A stretch of 36,266 bases of DNA, taken from positions 1 to 36,266 of the forward strand of contig JASBVN010000028.1 of the NCBI GenBank assembly GCA_029961045.1, written 5' to 3'. Positions 22,501 through 31,801 of this stretch are shown one piece after another. Both the position numbers and the translations under genes were made by a program. The DNA comes from Alicyclobacillaceae bacterium (GTDB lineage: Bacteria > Bacillota > Bacilli > Kyrpidiales > Kyrpidiaceae). Within the stretch, counting starts at the first letter, position 1, and each line of letters begins with the position of its first letter. The notes below the pieces were generated by a model. It was given only the letters and a program-made list of their open reading frames with translations, ran no database searches and was not told the DNA's origin.

Positions 22501-22563
22501 GGCGGCAGGTTTCACTCGTCGGGGAAGCCTGTCGCTTGGGCATTCTTTTTGAGCATTCTTTTT
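22496..22563 (+). terminator. Shared terminator of the tandem riboswitch
   Basis: Arms 22496-22512 and 22525-22541 pair over 17 positions with three G-U wobbles, loop 12 nt, followed by two copies of GCATTCTTTTT (22540-22550 and 22553-22563). The 5' arm begins with the GCCC that ends the ykkC-class signature, so aptamer and terminator exclude each other. Confidence 0.88.
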
Positions 22564-22612
22564 GGACGGCGATCCGGAAAAGCGGCGCAAGGAAACGGAA
22601 GGAGGGCCTTTC

Positions 22613-23131
22613 GTGAGCAAACGGGTGCTGATTCTGATGGGCAGCGATTCCGATCTCAAGATCATGAAAGGGGCTTGCGAAGCCCTGGAAGACTTGGGAG
22701 TCGGATACGAGGTGCGGATTTCCTCGGCCCACCGGGTGCCGGACAAGACGGCCGATCTGGCCAAGGGCGCCGCGCAGCGGGGCTTCGGCGCCATCATCGC
22801 CGGAGCGGGCGGGGCAGCCCACCTGCCCGGCGTCTTGGCGGCCCACACCACCCTGCCCGTGATCGGCGTGCCGATCGACACGGGAAGTTTGCGCGGCGTA
22901 GACGCCCTTTACGCCATCGTCCAAATGCCCAAGGGCATTCCGGTGGCCACGGTGGCGGTCAACGGGGCTTATAATGCCGGATTGTTGGCGGCCCAGATCC
23001 TGGCGGTCGGAGACGAGGCCCTGGCGCGGCGGCTGTCGGAGTACAGGGCGAAGATGGCGGCTCAGGTGGAAGAAAAGGACGCCGACTTGCAAAAGCTCGG
23101 CGTGGAGGGATATTTGGCCCGCCGGTCCTGA
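22613..23131 (+). CDS. purE: 5-(carboxyamino)imidazole ribonucleotide mutase / AIR carboxylase
   Basis: A 172-residue PurE. The N-terminal ILMGSDSDLKIM binds the substrate phosphate, SSAHRVPDK carries the catalytic His, and AGAGGAAHLPGVLAAHTTLPVIGVP with NAGLLAAQIL are family signatures. Class I PurE isomerises N5-CAIR made by PurK; class II carboxylates AIR directly with CO2. No purK follows here, so either purK is elsewhere or this PurE works as a carboxylase, a point the sequence alone does not settle. GTG 22613 follows GGAGGG. It is the first gene after the tandem riboswitch terminator. Confidence 0.95.
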   Translation: MSKRVLILMGSDSDLKIMKGACEALEDLGVGYEVRISSAHRVPDKTADLAKGAAQRGFGAIIAGAGGAAHLPGVLAAHTTLPVIGVPIDTGSLRGVDALYAIVQMPKGIPVATVAVNGAYNAGLLAAQILAVGDEALARRLSEYRAKMAAQVEEKDADLQKLGVEGYLARRS

Positions 23132-23182
23132 GGTGCCGGATGGGGCGCGCGCGGCGCGACGACGCACCAAGGAGGGAATCCC

Positions 23183-24508
23183 GTGATTCCGCGCTATACG
23201 CTGCCGGAAATGGCGGCCATTTGGACGGAAGAAAACAAATTTCGCATGTGGCTGGAAGTGGAGTTGCTCGCCTGCGAAGCCTGGGCGGAACTCGGCGTCA
23301 TCCCCAAGGAGGACGTGCGGGTCCTGCGGGAGAAGGCGCGGTTCGACATCGACCGGATTTACGCCCTTGAAGAGGAGACGCGCCACGACGTCGTGGCGTT
23401 CACCCGGGCGGTCTCCGAGTCCCTCGGGCCCGAGAAAAAATGGATTCACTACGGGCTGACTTCCACCGACGTGGTGGACACGGCCCTTTCGGCGCTGCTG
23501 AAACAGGCCAACGAATTGATTCTGGCGGAGGCGAGGGCGCTCACCGAGACGCTGGCGGAACTGGCGAAAAAACACAAATATACCATCATGATGGGCCGCA
23601 CCCACGGCGTTCACGCCGAGCCGACCACCTTTGGGCTGAAAGCGGCCCTGTGGTATGCGGAGATGCAGCGCAATCTGCGGCGCTTGGAGGAGGCGGCGGA
23701 GCAGGTCCGCGTGGGCAAACTCTCCGGGGCGGTGGGCACCTACGCCAACATCGACCCCTTTGTGGAAGCATACGTCTGCCGGAAGCTCGGCCTCGAGCCG
23801 GCCCCCATCTCCACCCAGACCCTGCAGCGGGACCGGCACGCCCACTACATCGCCATGCTCGCCCTTACGGCGACCACCCTCGATAAAATCGCCACGGAGA
23901 TCCGGGCGCTCCAGAAGACGGAGGTGCGGGAGGTGGAGGAACCCTTCTACAAAGGCCAGAAGGGTTCTTCGGCGATGCCCCACAAGCGCAACCCGGTGAG
24001 TTGCGAGCAGGTCTCCGGCCTCGCCCGGGTGCTCCGGGGATACGTGGTCCCGGCGATGGAGAATATTCCCTTGTGGCACGAGCGGGACATCTCCCACTCC
24101 TCGGTGGAGCGGGTGATCCTGCCGGATGCCACGATTTTGATCCATTATCTCCTGCGGCGGATGAACCGGATCCTCCGGGATCTCACGGTTTTCCCGGAGA
24201 ACATGAAGCGCAACATGGAAAAGACCTTCGGCCTCATCTATTCCCAGCGGGTGCTCCTGGCCCTCATCGACAAAGGGGAAAGCCGGGAACGGGCTTACGA
24301 CGCCGTCCAATCCCGCGCGATGCAGGCGTGGGAAGAGCAGCGCCCCTTTAGGGAATTAGTAGAATCAGATCCTTGGATTTCCTCGCGGCTGACCAAGGAA
24401 GAACTGGACGATTGCTTCGATCCTCGCTGGCATCTCAAACACGTGGACACCATTTTCGCCCGGCTCGGCCTCGGCGGCGCCGGGGGTCCGGCGGGCGGCG
24501 AATCCTGA
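23183..24508 (+). CDS. purB: Adenylosuccinate lyase
   Basis: A 441-residue enzyme of the fumarase/aspartase superfamily that removes fumarate from SAICAR and from adenylosuccinate. Visible motifs: [13 protein letters not shown] with the conserved His, [13 protein letters not shown], the catalytic [14 protein letters not shown] (His141), and the signature loop [17 protein letters not shown] with the catalytic Ser262/263. The C-terminal domain is complete. GTG 23183 has AAGGAGGG upstream. It directly follows purE, where purK would stand in B. subtilis. The length fits the family (431 in B. subtilis). Confidence 0.97.
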   Translation: MIPRYTLPEMAAIWTEENKFRMWLEVELLACEAWAELGVIPKEDVRVLREKARFDIDRIYALEEETRHDVVAFTRAVSESLGPEKKWIHYGLTSTDVVDTALSALLKQANELILAEARALTETLAELAKKHKYTIMMGRTHGVHAEPTTFGLKAALWYAEMQRNLRRLEEAAEQVRVGKLSGAVGTYANIDPFVEAYVCRKLGLEPAPISTQTLQRDRHAHYIAMLALTATTLDKIATEIRALQKTEVREVEEPFYKGQKGSSAMPHKRNPVSCEQVSGLARVLRGYVVPAMENIPLWHERDISHSSVERVILPDATILIHYLLRRMNRILRDLTVFPENMKRNMEKTFGLIYSQRVLLALIDKGESRERAYDAVQSRAMQAWEEQRPFRELVESDPWISSRLTKEELDDCFDPRWHLKHVDTIFARLGLGGAGGPAGGES

Positions 24509-24526
24509 AACGGGGAGGCGCGTTCC

Positions 24527-25237
24527 GTGGAAAAGCGGGAAATGCTTTACGAAGGAAAGGCGAAAAAGGTCTTCAAGACCGACGACCCCGACCTGTACGT
24601 GGTGGAGTACAAAGACGACGCCACCGCCTTCAACGGACAAAAACGGGAGCGGATCGCCGGCAAAGGAGAGCTCAACAACAAAATCAGCGCGCTGTTTTTC
24701 GAGCTGCTGCGGGAAAAGGGTGTCGAGAGCCATTATGTGAGACGGCTCTCGGACACCGAGCAACTGGTGCGCAGGGTGACCATCATTCCCCTGGAAGTGG
24801 TGGTGCGCAACATCGCCGCCGGCAGCCTGTCCAAACGGCTGGGTTGGGAAGAGGGCCGGGAACTGCCGCGGCCGGTGGTGGAATTTTATTATAAAAACGA
24901 CGAACTGGGGGATCCGTTGATCAACGAGTCCCACATCGCGGTGTTGGGAGTGGCGCCGCCGGATCAGTTGGACGACATCACGACCCAGGCCCTCAAGGTA
25001 AACGAAATCCTGACGGCCTACCTGCGGGAGAGGGGCATTCTCCTCGTCGATTTCAAATTGGAGTTCGGTCTCGATTCGGGGGGGCGGGTGCTGCTGGCCG
25101 ACGAGATTTCGCCGGATACCTGCCGGTTCTGGGATGCGGCCACGAAAGAAAAATTGGACAAGGACCGGTTCCGCCGGGATCTGGGCGGAGTGGAACGGGC
25201 GTACGAAGAGGTTCTGCACCGTTTGGGAGGGCGTTAA
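24527..25237 (+). CDS. purC: SAICAR synthetase
   Basis: A 236-residue phosphoribosylaminoimidazole-succinocarboxamide synthase joining CAIR and aspartate with ATP. Motifs: [10 protein letters not shown] at the nucleotide site, [11 protein letters not shown], the conserved [25 protein letters not shown] and the Mg-binding [14 protein letters not shown]. The size is that of short bacterial PurC. GTG 24527 has GGGGAGG eight bases before it. The stop is immediately followed by the purS ATG. Confidence 0.97.
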   Translation: MEKREMLYEGKAKKVFKTDDPDLYVVEYKDDATAFNGQKRERIAGKGELNNKISALFFELLREKGVESHYVRRLSDTEQLVRRVTIIPLEVVVRNIAAGSLSKRLGWEEGRELPRPVVEFYYKNDELGDPLINESHIAVLGVAPPDQLDDITTQALKVNEILTAYLRERGILLVDFKLEFGLDSGGRVLLADEISPDTCRFWDAATKEKLDKDRFRRDLGGVERAYEEVLHRLGGR

Positions 25238-25510
25238 ATGTACACCGCGCGGGTATACGTGACCCTGAAAGCCAGTGTGCTCGATCCCCAAGGCCGGGCG
25301 GTGGAGCGCGCCCTGCACGCCCTCGGCTACGGCGAGGTGCGCGGGGTGCGCGTCGGGAAGGTCATCGACGTGACCGTGGAGGCGCCGGACGCCGGGGCGG
25401 CGAGGCGGCGGGTGGAGGAGATGGGCCGTCGGCTCCTCGCCAATCCGGTGATGGAGACCTTCGAGATCGAATCGGTAAAACCCGCGTCGGGCGCCGCGGT
25501 GGAGGGATGA
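25238..25510 (+). CDS. purS: FGAM synthase subunit PurS
   Basis: A 90-residue small subunit. [28 protein letters not shown] and [18 protein letters not shown] match PurS, which bridges PurL and PurQ in the three-part FGAM synthase of Gram-positive bacteria. Its start directly follows the purC stop, and its stop overlaps the purQ start, ensuring balanced synthesis of the three subunits. Confidence 0.95.
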   Translation: MYTARVYVTLKASVLDPQGRAVERALHALGYGEVRGVRVGKVIDVTVEAPDAGAARRRVEEMGRRLLANPVMETFEIESVKPASGAAVEG

Positions 25511-26193
25511 GGATGCGCTTTGCGGTGATCCAGTTCCCCGGTTCCAACTGCGATATGGACACGGTGCGGGCGATCCGCGAAGTCACCGGCGCCGAGGCGG
25601 ATCTCGTCTGGCACGCCCGGAAAGACCTCTCGGATTACGGAGCGATTTTCCTGCCCGGCGGATTTTCCTACGGGGATTATCTCCGGCCGGGGGCGATCGC
25701 CCGTTTTGCCGAGGCGATGGACGGGGTGCGCCGGGCGGCGGAGGACGGCCGCCTGGTGATCGGCATCTGCAACGGATTCCAAATTCTTTTGGAGGCGGGG
25801 CTCTTGCCCGGCGCCATGCGGCACAACGACCATTTGCAGTTTCGATGCGAAATCGTTCCGGTTCGGGTGGAGCGCGCGGACACCCCGTTTACCTCCGGTT
25901 ACGAGCCGGGACAGGTGATCCGCCTGCCCATCGCCCACGGGGAGGGGAACTATTACGCCGACGACGGGACCTTGGAGGCGCTGGAGCGGCGGGGGCAGGT
26001 GGTGTTCCGGTACGCGGGGGAGAATCCCAACGGTTCGCGAAATGCCGTCGCCGGGATTGTCAACGAGGCGGGCAACGTCCTCGGCATGATGCCCCATCCC
26101 GAGCGTGCGGTCCACCGGTGGCTCGGCTCCGAGGACGGCCGGGCGCTGTTTGTTTCGATGTGGCGGGCGGGGAGGGAACGGCAGCTTGTATAA
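25507..26193 (+). CDS. purQ: FGAM synthase glutaminase subunit PurQ
   Basis: A 228-residue class I glutamine amidotransferase that supplies ammonia to Pur[15 protein letters not shown] opens the domain. The catalytic triad is Cys88 ([11 protein letters not shown]), His197 and Glu199 ([10 protein letters not shown]). [15 protein letters not shown] is the oxyanion segment. ATG 25507 overlaps the purS stop (ATGA); ATG 25513 is an alternative start. The 3' end overlaps the likely purL start by eight bases. Confidence 0.97.
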   Translation: MRMRFAVIQFPGSNCDMDTVRAIREVTGAEADLVWHARKDLSDYGAIFLPGGFSYGDYLRPGAIARFAEAMDGVRRAAEDGRLVIGICNGFQILLEAGLLPGAMRHNDHLQFRCEIVPVRVERADTPFTSGYEPGQVIRLPIAHGEGNYYADDGTLEALERRGQVVFRYAGENPNGSRNAVAGIVNEAGNVLGMMPHPERAVHRWLGSEDGRALFVSMWRAGRERQLV

Positions 26194-28459
26194 CGAACCG
26201 ACGGCGGAACAGATCGAACGGGAGGCCCTGTACCGGCAGGTGGGCATGACGGAGGAGGAGTACCGGCGGGCGGTGGAACTCCTCGGCCGGCGGCCGAACT
26301 GGCTGGAACTGGGCCTGTTCAGCGTGATGTGGTCCGAACATTGCAGCTATAAAAGTTCCCGGCGGGTACTGAAGCGTTTTCCCACCGAGGGGCCGCAGGT
26401 TTTGCAGGGGCCCGGGGAGAACGCCGGGGTGGTGGACATCGGGGACGGGTGGGCGGTGGCCTTCAAAATGGAATCCCACAATCATCCTTCCGCCATCGAG
26501 CCGTACCAGGGGGCGGCCACGGGGGTCGGGGGAATCATCCGGGACGTGTTCACCATGGGAGCCCGGCCCGTCGCCCTGCTCGACAGCCTGCGGTTCGGCC
26601 CGCCGGACGACGACCGCCAGCGATACCTGATGCGCGAAGTGGTGGCGGGAATTGCCGGGTACGGCAATGCCGTCGGCATCCCCACCGTGGGCGGCGAGGT
26701 GAAATTCGCCGAGCGTTACCGGAACAATCCCCTGGTGAACGCCATGTGCGTGGGCCTGATGCGCCATGAGGATCTGGCCAGGGGCACGGCCCGGGGGGTG
26801 GGCAACCCGGTGCTCGTGGTCGGGGCCCGCACCGGGCGGGACGGGATTCACGGTGCGACCTTCGCGTCGGCGGAAGATCCCCTGGAAAAGGAGCGCTCGG
26901 CGGTGCAGGTGGGCGACCCGTTCATGGAAAAATTGCTCCTGGAGGCGTGCCTGGAGTTGATCGCCACCGGCGCGGTGGTGGGCATTCAGGATTTGGGAGC
27001 CGCGGGACTCACCTCCTCCGGCGCCGAGATGGCCAGCCGGGCGGGCAGCGGGCTGGAGATCGACACGGCTTTGGTGCCCCGGCGGGAGACCGGGATGACG
27101 CCCTATGAGGTGATGCTCTCCGAATCCCAGGAACGGATGCTCGTGGTGATGGAGCGGGGAAAAGAATCCGTCGCCGGGGAGATTTTCAGGAAATGGGGCC
27201 TGGAGGCGGCGGTGATCGGCCGGGTGACCGACGACGGGATGCTCCGGGTGCTGGACGGTGGAAAGGTCGTGGCCGAAGTGCCGGTCAAGGCCCTGGTGGA
27301 CGAAGCGCCGGTGTACGAGCGGCCCGCCCGGGAGCCGGAGGAGCTGGCGGTTTTCCGCTCTTGGCGGTGGGAGGAGACCCCGCTGCCGGAGCGGCTCGAC
27401 GAAGCGCTGCTCGCGCTGCTCGGCTCGCCGGATTTGGCCGACAAGGAGTGGGTTTGGCGGCAGTACGACCATATGGTCTTGGCGTCTACGGCGGTGAGGC
27501 CCGGCGCGGACGCCGCCGTCATTTGGCTGCGGGGGACGCGCAAAGGGGTGGCGGTGTGCACCGACGGGCCGGGGCGCTATGTGCGCCTGAACCCGCTGCT
27601 CGGCGGCATGCACGCGGTGGCCGAAGCGGTCCGCAATCTGGTGTGCGTGGGCGCCCGGCCGCTGGCGATCACCGACTGTCTGAACTTCGGCAACCCGGAG
27701 AAGCCGGAGGTGTTTTACCAGTTTGAGCAGGCGGTGGAGGGGATGAGCCGCGCTTGCGAGGTCCTCGGCACTCCGGTGGTCAGCGGCAACGTGAGCTTTT
27801 ACAATGAAAGCAAAGGGGTCGATGTGGACCCGACGCCGATCGTCGGAGCGGTCGGGGTCGTCGAGGACATGGAACGGGTGTGCACGCCGGCGTGGGGCCC
27901 GGGGATGATCGTGGGCCTGTTCGGGCCGGCGGCGCCGGCGCCGGAGGATCAGGGGCGGTGGCTCGGCGGCAGCGAGTACCTGCTCCGGGTGCACCATCTC
28001 CTGGCCGGGGATGCGCCTCCCCTGGATTTGGAGTTGGAGCGGAAGGTGCAGGAGGCCTGCCTGGAGGCGATCCGGCGGGGGTTGGTGGCGGCGGCCCACG
28101 ACGTTTCCGAAGGGGGGCTCGCCGTGGCCCTGGCGGAGATGGCGATCGCCGGCGGAACCGGGGCGGAGGCGGACTTGGGGGCGGTCGCCGCCGGGGTGCG
28201 GCCGGACGTGCTCTGGCTGGGGGAGGCGGGGTCGCGGATCGTCGTCGCCCTGCGGCCCGAACACGTCGAGGCGGTCCGGCGGTTGGCGGAGGAGGCCGGC
28301 GCGCCTTTTGCGGTGATCGGCCGGACCGGAGGAGACCGGCTGGTGCTGCGCGCCGGCGCGGTGCAGGCGGATCTTCCGGTGGAACGGCTGAGGACGGTGT
28401 GGAAGGAGGCCATTCCATGGGCGCTGTCGGAGAACAGCCGGGTGTCGTCGTCGATCTAG
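26186..28459 (+). CDS. purL: FGAM synthase subunit PurL (small type)
   Basis: A 757-residue synthetase (742 in B. subtilis) that converts FGAR to FGAM with ATP and PurQ-derived ammonia. Motifs include [18 protein letters not shown] with catalytic His52, [28 protein letters not shown], the second-half ADKEW-type PurM-like domain, and NVSFYNES. Although the frame is open from 26105, TTG 26186 is preferred: GGAGGG stands nine bases upstream and [12 protein letters not shown] is the normal PurL beginning. The 3' end overlaps purF by 43 bases. Confidence 0.95.
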   Translation: MYNEPTAEQIEREALYRQVGMTEEEYRRAVELLGRRPNWLELGLFSVMWSEHCSYKSSRRVLKRFPTEGPQVLQGPGENAGVVDIGDGWAVAFKMESHNHPSAIEPYQGAATGVGGIIRDVFTMGARPVALLDSLRFGPPDDDRQRYLMREVVAGIAGYGNAVGIPTVGGEVKFAERYRNNPLVNAMCVGLMRHEDLARGTARGVGNPVLVVGARTGRDGIHGATFASAEDPLEKERSAVQVGDPFMEKLLLEACLELIATGAVVGIQDLGAAGLTSSGAEMASRAGSGLEIDTALVPRRETGMTPYEVMLSESQERMLVVMERGKESVAGEIFRKWGLEAAVIGRVTDDGMLRVLDGGKVVAEVPVKALVDEAPVYERPAREPEELAVFRSWRWEETPLPERLDEALLALLGSPDLADKEWVWRQYDHMVLASTAVRPGADAAVIWLRGTRKGVAVCTDGPGRYVRLNPLLGGMHAVAEAVRNLVCVGARPLAITDCLNFGNPEKPEVFYQFEQAVEGMSRACEVLGTPVVSGNVSFYNESKGVDVDPTPIVGAVGVVEDMERVCTPAWGPGMIVGLFGPAAPAPEDQGRWLGGSEYLLRVHHLLAGDAPPLDLELERKVQEACLEAIRRGLVAAAHDVSEGGLAVALAEMAIAGGTGAEADLGAVAAGVRPDVLWLGEAGSRIVVALRPEHVEAVRRLAEEAGAPFAVIGRTGGDRLVLRAGAVQADLPVERLRTVWKEAIPWALSENSRVSSSI

Positions 28460-29889
28460 AAAAACGGCATTGGCACGAAGAATGCGGCGTGTTCGGAGTC
28501 TGGGGCTGCGAGAACGCCAGTCAGTTGACGTACTACGCCCTGTACGCCCTCCAGCACCGGGGACAGGAGAGTGCCGGCATCGCCACGGTGGAGGACGGGC
28601 GCCTGCACCACCACCGGGGGCTCGGGCTGGTGGCGGAAGTGTTCGGGCCCGAAGATCTGGAGCGCCTCCGGGGGCGGGCGGCCGTGGGGCACGTCCGGTA
28701 CTCGACCACCGGGGCGAACAAACTGGCCAACGCCCAGCCGATGGTGTTCGATCTCCATCAGGGGCATCTCGCTCTGGCCCACAACGGCAACTTGGTGAAC
28801 GCGGGGCTCCTTCGCCGGCGGTTGGAGGAGCAAGGGAGCATTTTTCAGTCCACCAACGACACCGAGGTGGTGGCCCATCTCATCGCCCGACGGCCCGGAG
28901 GAATGGTGGAGGCCGTCACCGACAGCCTGCAAACGGTGCAGGGGGCGTACGCCTTCGTCTTTCTCACCGGCGATTGCCTGATCGCCGCCCGGGATCCCCA
29001 GGGGTTGCGGCCCATGGCCCTCGGCCGCCTGGGGGAGGGGTGGGTCGTGGCTTCGGAGACCTGTGCCTTCGACACCATCGGGGCGGTGTTCGTTCGCGAC
29101 ATCGAACCGGGGGAATTGCTGGTGATCGACGACGGCGGGGTGCGGTCGGCGCGCTTTGCCCCGCGGGCAAAAAAAGCCCTCTGCACCTTTGAATACATTT
29201 ATTTCGCGCGCCCGGACAGCGACATCGACGGGCGCAACGTCCACGTGGTGCGCAAGGCCCTCGGCAAGCGCCTGGCCCTGGAGGCGCCGGCGGAGGCGGA
29301 CGTGGTGATCGGCGTGCCGGATTCGAGCATTTCTGCGGCGATCGGCTATGCGGAAGCGACGGGCATTCCGTATGAAATCGGACTCATCAAAAATAAGTAC
29401 ATCGGGCGGACATTCATTCAGCCTTCCCAGGCGCTGCGGGAGCGGGGGGTCCAGCTCAAGCTCAACGCCGTGCGGAAGGTGGTGGAAGGCAAGCGGGTGG
29501 TGATGGTGGACGACTCCATCGTCCGGGGCACCACGAGCCGCCGGATTGTTCAGCTTCTGCGGGAGGCCGGGGCGCGGGAAGTGCACGTTCGCATTTCGTC
29601 CCCTCCGGTGCGGTTCCCCTGTTATTACGGCATCGATACCTCGGCCCGGGAGGAGCTCATGGCCGCCCGGCTGACCGTGGCGGAGATGCGGGAAGCGATC
29701 GGGGCGGACAGTTTGGCTTTTCTCTCGGAAGAGGGGATGCTGGAGGCTCTGGGGGCGGGCCCGGAGGCGGCTTTCGGGGGGCACGAGTTTTGCAACGCCT
29801 GTTTTCACGGGCGGTATCCCACCCGGTTGTACGAGGACCTCGGCAAAAACGTGATGGAGACCGTAGGGGAACGGGGAGGACGGCCATGA
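28417..29889 (+). CDS. purF: Amidophosphoribosyltransferase (iron-sulfur type)
   Basis: A 490-residue PRPP amidotransferase, the first committed enzyme of purine synthesis. A 22-residue propeptide precedes Cys23 ([10 protein letters not shown]), which becomes the catalytic N-terminal nucleophile after processing. The glutaminase domain runs to about residue 240. The PRPP loop [16 protein letters not shown] marks the transferase domain. Cys256, Cys402, Cys459 and Cys462 keep the spacing of the four ligands of the B. subtilis [4Fe-4S] cluster, so the enzyme should be oxygen-sensitive and end-product regulated. ATG 28417 has GGAAGGAGG seven bases before it, inside purL. Confidence 0.97.
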   Translation: MGAVGEQPGVVVDLEKRHWHEECGVFGVWGCENASQLTYYALYALQHRGQESAGIATVEDGRLHHHRGLGLVAEVFGPEDLERLRGRAAVGHVRYSTTGANKLANAQPMVFDLHQGHLALAHNGNLVNAGLLRRRLEEQGSIFQSTNDTEVVAHLIARRPGGMVEAVTDSLQTVQGAYAFVFLTGDCLIAARDPQGLRPMALGRLGEGWVVASETCAFDTIGAVFVRDIEPGELLVIDDGGVRSARFAPRAKKALCTFEYIYFARPDSDIDGRNVHVVRKALGKRLALEAPAEADVVIGVPDSSISAAIGYAEATGIPYEIGLIKNKYIGRTFIQPSQALRERGVQLKLNAVRKVVEGKRVVMVDDSIVRGTTSRRIVQLLREAGAREVHVRISSPPVRFPCYYGIDTSAREELMAARLTVAEMREAIGADSLAFLSEEGMLEALGAGPEAAFGGHEFCNACFHGRYPTRLYEDLGKNVMETVGERGGRP

Positions 29890-31160
29890 GCGAAGCGTAT
29901 CGCCGGGCGGGAGTCGACATCGCCGCGGCGGACGAGGCGGTGGCGCGGATGAGGCGCCACGTCGAGAGCACCCGGCGGCGGGAGGTCTGGGGGGCCTTCG
30001 GGGGTTTCGGCGGCGGGTTCGCCCTGGATCTGGCCCGCTTTCGGGAGCCGGTGCTCGTCTCGGGCACCGACGGCGTCGGCACCAAGCTGATGATCGCCTA
30101 TGCGACCGGCCGGCACGACACGGTGGGGATCGATTGCGTCGCCATGTGTGTCAACGACATCCTCGTCCACGGGGCGGAGCCTTTGTTTTTCTTGGATTAT
30201 ATCGCCACAGGCCGGGTCGATCCGGCGCAACTGGAGGCGGTGGTGGCCGGGGTGGCGGCCGGCTGCCGGGAGGCCGGGTGCGCCCTGCTCGGCGGAGAGA
30301 CGGCGGAGATGCCGGGACTGTACCGGCCCGGGGAATACGACATCGCCGGCTTTGCCGTCGGGGCGGTGGAACGCTCCCGCTATCTCGACGGCTCCCGGGT
30401 GCGGCCCGGGGACGTGATCCTCGGCCTGCCGTCGAGCGGCCTGCACTCGAACGGCTTTTCGCTCGCCCGGAAAATCGTCTTCGAGGAGGCGGGGCTCGGG
30501 GTTTGGGACCCCCTGCCGGGGTGCGGGGGAGCGGTGGGCGAGGTGTTGCTGGCGCCCACCCGGATTTACGTGAAGGCGATTCTCGCCCTGCTGGACCGGG
30601 TGGAGGTGCGGGGCATGGCCCATATCACCGGGGGCGGGCTCCTCGACAACGTGGCGCGGGTGTTGCCCGGCGGCTGCCGCGCGGTCATCGACGCTTCCGC
30701 CTGGGAGGAGCCGGCGGTGTTCGCCGCCTTGCGGAAGCTGTCCGCACAACCCCTTTCGGCGGAAGATCTGTATCACACGTGGAACATGGGGATCGGGTAC
30801 GTGTGCATCGTGGCCCCGGAAGACGCCGGTCGGGCCCTGGCGGTGCTGCGGGAAGCCGGGGAGGCGCCGGTGCGGATCGGGGCGGTGGAGGCGGGGCCCC
30901 GGGGCGTGACGGTTCGGACGCCCCACGCCGGGACGGGGGCCGTCGAGCGCGAAGCGGCGGGACCCGGTCCGGGCGCGGCCGCCACCGGCGGTGCGGCGGG
31001 CCCAGCTGCGGGCGGCGCCGGCGGTTCGGGAGCCGTCCGGGCAGCCGGAGCTGCGGGAGCGGATGGGCCGCCCGCAGGTGCCCGCGAGAACGGCGACCGG
31101 CCCGGGTCTGCTTCGCCGGGATCCGGCCGGTTCCCCGGCGAAGGGGGCGGGCGGCGGTGA
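29886..31160 (+). CDS. purM: AIR synthetase with a low-complexity C-terminal extension
   Basis: A 424-residue phosphoribosylformylglycinamidine cyclo-ligase; PurM is usually about 346 residues. The standard protein is complete: SGTDGVGTKLMIA, DCVAMCVNDILVHGAEPLFFLDYIA, GGETAEMPGLY, LGLPSSGLHSNGFSL, HITGGGLLDN and TWNMGIGYV, ending near residue 345 at GVTVRT. About 79 further residues follow, almost all Gly, Ala, Pro, Arg and Glu (REAAGPGPGAAATGG and similar), probably disordered. The extension runs exactly to the purN start. It starts at ATG 29886 overlapping the purF stop (ATGA). Confidence 0.93.
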   Translation: MSEAYRRAGVDIAAADEAVARMRRHVESTRRREVWGAFGGFGGGFALDLARFREPVLVSGTDGVGTKLMIAYATGRHDTVGIDCVAMCVNDILVHGAEPLFFLDYIATGRVDPAQLEAVVAGVAAGCREAGCALLGGETAEMPGLYRPGEYDIAGFAVGAVERSRYLDGSRVRPGDVILGLPSSGLHSNGFSLARKIVFEEAGLGVWDPLPGCGGAVGEVLLAPTRIYVKAILALLDRVEVRGMAHITGGGLLDNVARVLPGGCRAVIDASAWEEPAVFAALRKLSAQPLSAEDLYHTWNMGIGYVCIVAPEDAGRALAVLREAGEAPVRIGAVEAGPRGVTVRTPHAGTGAVEREAAGPGPGAAATGGAAGPAAGGAGGSGAVRAAGAAGADGPPAGARENGDRPGSASPGSGRFPGEGGGRR

Positions 31161-31801
31161 CGGCGTCCCGGACGGTCAACCTGGCGGTGTTCGCTTCCGG
31201 ATCCGGGTCGAACCTCCAGCGCCTTCTCGATCTGGACCGGGAGGGCGACCTGGCCGGCGGCCGCGTCGTGCTCGTGGTCTCGGACAAGCCGGACTGCCGG
31301 GCCTTGGAGCGGGCCCGGCAAGCGGGGGTGGCGACCTTCGCCTTCAACCCCAAAGACTACCCGGACAAGCCCGCGTACGAGAGGGAGATTCTCGCCCGGT
31401 TGCGGGAACACCATGTCGAGTGGATTGTGCTGGCCGGCTACATGCGCCTCGTGGGGGAGGTGCTCCTCGGCGCTTACGGGGGGCGGATCATCAACCTGCA
31501 CCCTTCGCTTTTGCCGCAGTTCCCGGGCAAGGACGCCATCGGCCAGGCCCTGGCGGCGGGGGTGCGCGAGACGGGGGTCACGGTGCATTTTGTCGACGAA
31601 GGGATGGATACGGGGCCGGTCATCGCCCAGGAGCCGGTGCCGGTGGATCCGGACGACGACCACGAGTCCCTCGCGGCCAAAATCCACGCGGTGGAGCACC
31701 GGCTCCTTCCGTCGGTGGTCCGGTCCCTGGTGCGGGGTGAAGTGTGGTTGGAAGGCCGGCGCGTGTGCCGGCGCGGCGAGGAGAGGTCGGAATCCCTATG
31801 A
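31157..31801 (+). CDS. purN: Phosphoribosylglycinamide formyltransferase
   Basis: A 214-residue GAR transformylase using 10-formyltetrahydrofolate. LAVFASGSGSNLQRLL binds the substrate phosphate. The catalytic triad is Asn113, His115 (IINLHPSLLPQFPG) and Asp151 (VHFVDEGMDTGPVIAQ). GTG 31157 overlaps the purM stop (GTGA). In B. subtilis purH and purD follow; here the next gene is an M20 amidohydrolase whose ATG overlaps the purN stop. The last dozen residues (RRVCRRGEERSESL) are basic and less conserved. Confidence 0.96.
   Translation: MTASRTVNLAVFASGSGSNLQRLLDLDREGDLAGGRVVLVVSDKPDCRALERARQAGVATFAFNPKDYPDKPAYEREILARLREHHVEWIVLAGYMRLVGEVLLGAYGGRIINLHPSLLPQFPGKDAIGQALAAGVRETGVTVHFVDEGMDTGPVIAQEPVPVDPDDDHESLAAKIHAVEHRLLPSVVRSLVRGEVWLEGRRVCRRGEERSESL

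Noticed and set aside
22288..22612. A TTG-initiated frame through the tandem riboswitch
   Set aside because: AAAGGAG precedes TTG 22288 and the frame stays open, but the sequence is fully explained by two aptamers and a terminator, and the protein matches nothing I recognise.
22454..24310. Long minus-strand frame opposite purE and purB
   Set aside because: It is the antisense of strongly conserved enzymes, rich in His, Arg and Gly as expected from high-GC codon shadow, and no ribosome site was seen. The same applies to the long frame at 26060-28264 opposite purL and to that at 985-2145 opposite the SLH gene.
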